Assembly (NCBI GenBank): GCA_016841645.1
Contig: JAENYS010000002.1
Location: forward strand, 62,001-126,000
Source: Desulfoscipio geothermicus
Lineage (GTDB): Bacteria > Bacillota > Desulfotomaculia > Desulfotomaculales > Desulfallaceae
DNA: 64,000 nt
Reading direction: 5' to 3'
A program made the position numbers and the translations under genes. Shown in pieces: positions 59,168-64,000 of the stretch (position 1 is its first letter; each line of letters starts with the position of its first letter). The notes under the pieces are model-generated. The model was not told the DNA's origin. It did not search any database and saw nothing but the letters and a program-made list of their open reading frames with translations.

Positions 59168-59986
59168 ATGGGATTGACCCAAACCTTAAAGAATAATGTT
59201 GATGAGATTGCACATGAAACAGCAACGGTTTTAAAGAATTTAGATATTCCTTTAATTAATGAGCTTGAATATTCTGTCTTGACGCAACAAATGCGCGAAA
59301 TGATTAACCAATTAGTAATAGCAATTAAATCGGGTGTAGATGAAGACTTTATCAATTTTCTTTACAATTTAAGCTGGCATAAAGTCGGCGAAAGCTACAG
59401 CATTAATGATATTCAAAAAATAATTACAATATTAAAGGATAAGTTAATTAACGTAATTGAAAATGAATATTATGATCAACCGGACAAGATTATCAAGTAC
59501 TTAAAAATAATAACCAAAATTATCAGCGAGTCCAGGATTAGCATGGCCAAAGTTTACATGAAGATACGGGAGAATACAATCATACAGCAGCAGCAAGCTC
59601 TAAACGAGTTGTCAACCCCAATAATACCGCTTTTTGATAAAATTGTGGTGGTACCACTGGTTGGTACTATTGATACTTTTCGGGCAAAACAAACTATAGA
59701 GCGGTTACTAAATGCTATAGTCTCTGAGCGTGCGGAAATTGTAATCATTGATGTCACCGGGGTACCTATTATTGATACGGCAGTTGCCCAAAACCTTCTT
59801 AATGCCGCCAAGGCATCCAGGTTGTTGGGGAGCACATGTATTTTGGTAGGGATAAGCCCTGATATGGCTCAAACCATAATTAAACTAGATGTGAACCTAT
59901 TTAGTGATATCATAACCAATACCAACTTGAAAAAAGGTCTGGAAACAGCACTAAATATGATTGGCCTGGAAATAACATCCAGGTAA
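59168..59986 (+). CDS. rsbR: Stressosome scaffold protein RsbR-like
   Basis: A 272-aa protein. The N-terminal 150 residues form a mostly helical sensor domain without a recognised ligand motif (the analogous part of B. subtilis RsbRA is a non-haem globin). The C-terminal STAS domain (155-270) includes VIIDVTGVPIIDTAVAQNLL, with Thr197 at the position equivalent to the RsbT-phosphorylated Thr171. GGGAGGTG precedes ATG 59168. First gene of rsbR-rsbS-rsbT-rsbX-DGC. Confidence 0.9.
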   Translation: MGLTQTLKNNVDEIAHETATVLKNLDIPLINELEYSVLTQQMREMINQLVIAIKSGVDEDFINFLYNLSWHKVGESYSINDIQKIITILKDKLINVIENEYYDQPDKIIKYLKIITKIISESRISMAKVYMKIRENTIIQQQQALNELSTPIIPLFDKIVVVPLVGTIDTFRAKQTIERLLNAIVSERAEIVIIDVTGVPIIDTAVAQNLLNAAKASRLLGSTCILVGISPDMAQTIIKLDVNLFSDIITNTNLKKGLETALNMIGLEITSR

Positions 59987-60007
59987 AAGGGGTAGGTGAA
60001 TATAAAA

Positions 60008-60361
60008 ATGGAAATTCCTATTTTAAAAATAGACAACTGCTTAGTCGTATCCATCCAGGGCAGCTTAACCGACACTGCGGCCCTTGAGCTTCAAGAAAAC
60101 CTAGCCCGGGATATATCACAACAAGAACCCGTGGGAGTATTGGTTGACCTGACGGCGGTGGAAATTGTAGATAGCTTTGTAGCTAAAGTATTAAGCGATA
60201 TTTCTTCCATGTCCAAGCTAATGGGGGTTAATGTGGTAGTAACCGGAATTCAACCGGGTGTGGCGATTACTTTAATAGAATTGGGCTTAACCTTGGATAG
60301 TATTCGTACAGCACTGAATTTACAAAAAGGTATAGACTTTCTCCGTGCCTCGTATAAGTGA
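60008..60361 (+). CDS. rsbS: Stressosome protein RsbS (STAS)
   Basis: Single STAS domain of 117 aa that co-assembles with RsbR and holds RsbT. The phosphorylation site region is VDLTAVEIVDSFVAKVLSD, with Ser56 corresponding to the RsbT target serine. ATG 60008 is preferred, with GGTAGGTG about 10 nt upstream; GTG 59996 is an alternative. Close spacing to rsbR and rsbT indicates one operon. Confidence 0.92.
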   Translation: MEIPILKIDNCLVVSIQGSLTDTAALELQENLARDISQQEPVGVLVDLTAVEIVDSFVAKVLSDISSMSKLMGVNVVVTGIQPGVAITLIELGLTLDSIRTALNLQKGIDFLRASYK

Positions 60362-60373
60362 GGAGTGTAAAAT

Positions 60374-60781
60374 ATGGAAAGTATGCAAGAAATAAATGTG
60401 CATCTTAAAAATGAATTTGATATCGTCGCAGCCAGGCAGGCGGCGCGAAATCTTTCCAAATTAATGGGCTTTGGGTTGGTGGACCAAACCAGGATCACCA
60501 CGGCTATATCTGAATTGGCCCGCAATATTGTTCTTTATGCAGGAGAAGGCTCTATATACCTCCGGTCAGTTCATGACGGTTGCCAGAACGGTATCGAAAT
60601 ATTGGCTTCGGATGATGGCCCCGGCATTGCTGATATTAAACTAGCCATGCAAGACGGTTATACTACTTCACGCGGTCTGGGTACCGGGCTTCCCGGCACT
60701 AAAAGATTAATGGATGAATTTAGTATTCGGTCTAGTTTGGGTGAAGGAACACAGGTGGTTGTGCGTAAATGGTTAAGGTAG
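60374..60781 (+). CDS. rsbT: Switch kinase RsbT
   Basis: GHKL serine/threonine kinase of 135 aa. ATP-binding boxes ISELARNIVLYA (N box), DDGPGI (G1) and SRGLGTGLPGTKRLMDEF (G2) are intact. RsbT phosphorylates RsbR and RsbS and, once freed, binds an output partner (RsbU in Bacillus). No rsbU exists here; the diguanylate cyclase downstream carries a similar N-terminal domain and is the likely partner. It overlaps rsbX by 13 nt. Confidence 0.93.
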   Translation: MESMQEINVHLKNEFDIVAARQAARNLSKLMGFGLVDQTRITTAISELARNIVLYAGEGSIYLRSVHDGCQNGIEILASDDGPGIADIKLAMQDGYTTSRGLGTGLPGTKRLMDEFSIRSSLGEGTQVVVRKWLR

Positions 60782-61344
60782 ATTACGGGGTGGTTTCGTT
60801 GCCCAAGCATCAGGGTAACTTGAACGGTGACGCTTATCTGACCTTTTTCGAGAGGGACTATGCCTTTTTTGCCGTTATCGACGGTCTGGGCAGTGGTGCA
60901 GATGCCTACCGGGCCGGTGAAAAAGTAATTGGCTTTTTAAAAGAACATACCCATTTGAATGTGAAAGATTTGTTGTTAAGTTGTCATCTTAAGATTAAAG
61001 GTGAACGCGGTGCTGCGGCAAGTGTATTGCGGTTAAACCTGGTTTCAGGTGCCTTTGAATATATTGGAATTGGCAATGTCGAAGGTTATATATGGGGAGA
61101 CAGACCCATGAGTTTAGTAAATAATAACGGTACACTAGGCCGTACAATACCATATTCACCTTATGTGAATAAAGGTACGGTCCAAAGTGGCGATTATATT
61201 TTTATTTTTTCTGATGGAGTATCACGTGATTTTATCAATGAAAATGCTCTTTTAGACCGGGAACCTTGGGAAATGGCCCGAGAAATTGAAAAAGAGCATA
61301 AGAAAAATGACGACAGAACAATAATGGTTATTAAGATAGAGTGA
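60769..61344 (+). CDS. rsbX: Stressosome phosphatase RsbX (PP2C type)
   Basis: PP2C-like phosphatase of 191 aa, the feedback enzyme that dephosphorylates RsbR and RsbS. Metal-binding Asp residues are visible in AVIDGLGSGADAYRAGE, SDGVSRDF and the late NDDRTIMVI. ATG 60769 lies inside rsbT, so translation is coupled. Order and size match RsbX rather than the larger RsbP/RsbU phosphatases. Confidence 0.9.
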   Translation: MVKVDYGVVSLPKHQGNLNGDAYLTFFERDYAFFAVIDGLGSGADAYRAGEKVIGFLKEHTHLNVKDLLLSCHLKIKGERGAAASVLRLNLVSGAFEYIGIGNVEGYIWGDRPMSLVNNNGTLGRTIPYSPYVNKGTVQSGDYIFIFSDGVSRDFINENALLDREPWEMAREIEKEHKKNDDRTIMVIKIE

Positions 61345-61368
61345 CTATTTATTAAAGGGGGCGACCTT

Positions 61369-62751
61369 TTGTCAAAAGACTTTGTAGAGCGATATATTAA
61401 GATTTTAAAAGATTTTTTAGAAGATGAGAGCGAGTCTTGTTTATATAAGGCCTCTCTATTAAGTAAAGAGTTGGTTAATAGTGGAATAAGGCCCGAGGAA
61501 GTTGTAGAAATGCATCTAAAATCTTTTAAAGAAGTGCTTAAACCTTATTCCTTTAATGAATGGGTACAAAAGATCTATAAATCATTTAGCTTATTAATTG
61601 AAATCATGACCTTTTACGGTAATGCCTATAAAGAATATCTAGATCTAAAAGATAATTTGCTGCAGGCTATGTCTATGCAAGTAGCTTACAAGAGACTTCA
61701 GGTTTACGTAGATGAAATTGAATTTATAACCAAAAGATTGGCTTCAATAAACGAAGAACTTGATACAAAAGTAATGGAACTGGGAACGTTACATAAAATC
61801 AGTAAGGTTATTAACTCCGATCTGAACTTTAATAATTTATTGGATCAAATTTTGGTCTGTGTCAAAGAAATTATCGATTATGAAGATTGTTATATCTTTT
61901 TGATGGATGATCAAACAGGCAATTTAGCATTAATAAAACACTATGAAAGTACTATCGGTCAGGGTGAAGCTAAGAGTAGTATTCTGCAGCAAGTAAATCA
62001 AGAGGTAATGAACAAAAAGGAACACCAGGTGGTTGACTTAGAAACCCGGACTTGGGAACAAAATTTTGCCGGTAGCGGTATACTATTGGCCATTCCCATG
62101 CTGGTGGAGAACAAAATTTTGGGTATTTTAAATTTAATTATCGATCAAAAAAAAGAAATGATTGACGAGTTGCTCAAAATGCTCTCTATAGTAGTTTCTC
62201 ACGTGGCTATAGCCGTTAAGAATGCCACCGATTATGAATATGTCAAAAAAACTGCAATTACCGACGGTTTAACCGGCGTCTTCAATCACAATTATTTCTA
62301 TGAACGTTTTAAGAGAGAACTTGATTGGTCTAAACATCATCAGTTGCCCCTTTCCTTGCTTATGATCGATATAGATAATTTTAAAAAATATAATGACACT
62401 TACGGGCACGTTGCCGGAGATAAAATGCTGAAAGTTATTGCCGATATATTAAGGTTTTGCACTAGGGACGAAGATATCATAGCCCGCTATGGTGGAGAAG
62501 AATTCGCAGTTTTGTTGACGGGAGTTGCTAAAAAAGTTGCCTGTAAAATAGCCGAGCGTATCAGAGAGTCAATTGATTTGGGAAGTAATTTTAATACAAA
62601 TGAAGTCTGTGGACAGGTAACTGTTAGCATTGGAGTATCCAGTTTTCCCGAAGATGCTAAAACTGTTGGTGAATTGGTAAACATTGCGGATAAAGCGTTA
62701 TATATAAGTAAAGAGAAAGGTAAAAATTTGGTTTCATTCATAGATGTTTAA
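61369..62751 (+). CDS. Diguanylate cyclase with RsbU-like N-terminal domain (RsbU_N-GAF-GGDEF)
   Basis: A 460-aa cyclase converting two GTP to c-di-GMP. Residues 1-100 resemble the RsbT-binding domain of RsbU (SCLYKASLLSKELVNSGI, RPEEVVEMHLKSFKEVL, then LLIEIMTFYGNAYKEYL). A coiled coil leads to a GAF domain (about 145-285). The GGDEF domain has DGLTGVFNHNYFYERF, the active-site GGEEF (375-379) and an inhibitory I-site RDED (366-369), so activity with product feedback is predicted. The start is TTG 61369 after AAAGGGGG. A stressosome-DGC module of this kind is known in Moorella. Confidence 0.93.
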   Translation: MSKDFVERYIKILKDFLEDESESCLYKASLLSKELVNSGIRPEEVVEMHLKSFKEVLKPYSFNEWVQKIYKSFSLLIEIMTFYGNAYKEYLDLKDNLLQAMSMQVAYKRLQVYVDEIEFITKRLASINEELDTKVMELGTLHKISKVINSDLNFNNLLDQILVCVKEIIDYEDCYIFLMDDQTGNLALIKHYESTIGQGEAKSSILQQVNQEVMNKKEHQVVDLETRTWEQNFAGSGILLAIPMLVENKILGILNLIIDQKKEMIDELLKMLSIVVSHVAIAVKNATDYEYVKKTAITDGLTGVFNHNYFYERFKRELDWSKHHQLPLSLLMIDIDNFKKYNDTYGHVAGDKMLKVIADILRFCTRDEDIIARYGGEEFAVLLTGVAKKVACKIAERIRESIDLGSNFNTNEVCGQVTVSIGVSSFPEDAKTVGELVNIADKALYISKEKGKNLVSFIDV

Positions 62752-62771
62752 ATAGTGGTTTCTGTAAAAGG

Positions 62772-62800
62772 CGAACCTGTATTCTTAATAGGTTTTTTCG
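62772..62800 (+). terminator. Weak terminator after the cyclase gene
   Basis: CGAACCT (62772-62778) pairs in part with AGGTT (62790-62794), followed by TTTTCG. A 5-7 bp stem only. Confidence 0.5.
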
Positions 62801-62802
62801 TT

Positions 62803-64000
62803 ATGGATGGAGTGTTATATATAACAATGAATAATATATATAAGAAAAGTTTTATGGACTGTATATCTTTAAATGAAATATTGCGTATTTTAAAAGAAAC
62901 GGGCGAAGTTAAAAATGTTTATAAAGCTACGATAGATGTAATGCTTAGTGCCAGTAATATTAAAACCGGCCTGGGTTTTTATTATTTTAACGATGATTAT
63001 CATCTAGTTGCCTGGGATAATGTTTCTGAAAGTATTGTAGAAAAGGTCGGTAGATTAAATATAACAAACCTGCTTCCTGCAAAATTCAACTATCCTATGT
63101 TACTGAATTATGGAACTGAAATGTCATTTCGCGCCAGCCTCTCTGTAATTTTTGAAAAAGAAATTGAAGAGTGCATTATTGTTCCACTGACAAACGGTCA
63201 AAACGCATACGGGATCATAATATTGATCGATTTTGATAAACAAAATATTACTCCCGTGTTGGAAAATGCTTTGTTTTATTGTGGTGTCGTTGCCGGGGTG
63301 GCGCTGTTTGAAAAAAAATACGGACAGATCAATGTTTTTAAAGCAAGAATACATCTGCTGGTGAATTATTTACACTTTACTGCCAATAGCATTGACCGGC
63401 CCGGGGATTTAAATACAATTATGAAATCTATAATAGAAATTATTTATTATATCCTTGATGCCCAATCCTCCGTATTATCTATACCGCAAAAGAACGGCTA
63501 TATTATTTATCAAATACTCCGGGGAGAAATAAATACCTATCAAGTTAATGTAGAAAATTATTCTGAAATAATAACTTTTTTACAAACCGATTTGAATTTT
63601 GCCGGTGAGCTATTGTCAATGGAGATGTCTTTGCCTACCGGTTTTGCAATACTGGGTATACAAAAACAGCAAAACTTGTCAAATAATGAATTGACAGCAT
63701 TGAAATTTATTCTTTCAGAAGTTAGGTATTTATTTGATTGTTTCAATCCCTATGCTGCCGGCATACAAACAATGAACCGGTATCAGGAATTTATGTCCAA
63801 AGCCAATAAAATCAACACTATTGTCGATAAGGAAATACTTGCTTACAATGTGGCGCAGCAAGCTCGGAAGGTAGTAAATGCAGATAAATCGTTAATTATT
63901 ATTAACGAAAAATCAACCGGAAAATGTACTATCTTGGGACACTGCGGCTTTGACGATCAAGAACTTCTTTTTTTTCAAAGAATCACAGACCGGGACTATT
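62803..64000 (+). CDS. GAF-like sensory protein (truncated by window edge)
   Basis: Open frame of about 399 codons to the window end, with no stop. It begins at ATG 62803 (or ATG 62827; no clear ribosome binding site decides). The translation contains segments typical of GAF folds: LRILKETGEVKNVYKATIDV with TGLGFYYFNDDYHLVAWD, SLSVIFEKEIEECIIVPLTN, then a second region starting near KANKINTIVDKEILAYNVAQ with NADKSLIIINE. No catalytic domain is reached. The composition is AT-rich like the rsb genes. It could be another signalling output next to the stressosome; the true output domain lies outside. Confidence 0.65.
   Translation, partial: MDGVLYITMNNIYKKSFMDCISLNEILRILKETGEVKNVYKATIDVMLSASNIKTGLGFYYFNDDYHLVAWDNVSESIVEKVGRLNITNLLPAKFNYPMLLNYGTEMSFRASLSVIFEKEIEECIIVPLTNGQNAYGIIILIDFDKQNITPVLENALFYCGVVAGVALFEKKYGQINVFKARIHLLVNYLHFTANSIDRPGDLNTIMKSIIEIIYYILDAQSSVLSIPQKNGYIIYQILRGEINTYQVNVENYSEIITFLQTDLNFAGELLSMEMSLPTGFAILGIQKQQNLSNNELTALKFILSEVRYLFDCFNPYAAGIQTMNRYQEFMSKANKINTIVDKEILAYNVAQQARKVVNADKSLIIINEKSTGKCTILGHCGFDDQELLFFQRITDRDY

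Noticed and set aside
1-64000. CRISPR arrays, tRNA or rRNA genes, complete prophage or intact insertion sequences
   Set aside because: No regularly spaced repeats, cloverleaf genes, rRNA stretches, integrase or intact transposase were seen.

Overview
The window looks like a chromosomal core segment from a moderate-GC, monoderm, anaerobic Clostridium-class Firmicute, most likely a Peptococcaceae/Desulfotomaculum-type organism (inference). The evidence is the long stretch of synteny with the Bacillus subtilis recJ-relA-hisS-aspS-6S-yrvM-rarA-cymR-iscS-trmU-alaS-ireB-ruvX-yrzB-mltG-U32-PBP block, strong Gram-positive ribosome binding sites with many TTG/GTG starts, a T-box leader, and a two-gene GlcD/GlcF-type oxidoreductase. 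Almost everything is on the + strand.

Layout. 1-12.7 kb: end of sbcD, sbcC, glcD-glcF, recJ, relA and two tandem metallo-beta-lactamase-fold hydrolases. 12.7-24.6 kb: a DUF896 protein (minus strand), hisS, aspS, 6S RNA, tcdA, trxA, rarA, a CymR/IscR-type Rrf2 regulator, iscS, iscU, mnmA, two small proteins and an AI-2E-type permease. 24.6-36.8 kb: T-box-controlled alaS, ireB (apparently with an ATA start), an aldo/keto reductase with a ferredoxin tail, ruvX, a DUF1292 protein, a VanW/G5 surface protein, mltG, a U32 peptidase, a class B PBP, a triple-HTH regulator and an FmdB zinc ribbon. 37-42.1 kb: mobA, yqeG and the shikimate genes aroE-aroC-aroK-aroB. 42.1-59 kb: a type IV pilus locus. It has a promoter, a c-di-GMP-I (GEMM) riboswitch with terminator, pilB-pilT-pilC, a SigB/SigF-like sigma factor, pilM-pilN-pilO, a PilP-like protein, a secretin-domain protein without a barrel, the major pilin, remnants of a REP-type transposase, an inverted pseudopilin, three further pilin-like proteins, a seven-repeat secreted protein and a second pilT. 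59.1-62.8 kb: a stressosome operon rsbR-rsbS-rsbT-rsbX followed by a diguanylate cyclase whose N-terminus resembles the RsbT-binding domain of RsbU. The window ends inside a GAF-like protein.

Most notable idea. The right third can be read as one signalling circuit. The stressosome releases RsbT, which is predicted to act on the RsbU_N-GAF-GGDEF cyclase. The c-di-GMP made would be sensed by the GEMM riboswitch in the pil leader and possibly by the MshEN-like N-terminus of PilB, which drives pilus assembly. In the leader, the 3' strand of aptamer helix P1 overlaps the 5' arm of the terminator, so an ON switch is predicted. A SigB/SigF-class sigma factor inside the pilus operon may add a second transcriptional layer. 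The parts are recognised from sequence and family knowledge; the wiring is inference.

Base composition falls from about 52 kb onward (pseudopilins, pilX-like gene, rsb genes), and that part also holds the transposase remnants and an unexplained structured RNA candidate near 56.35-56.43 kb.
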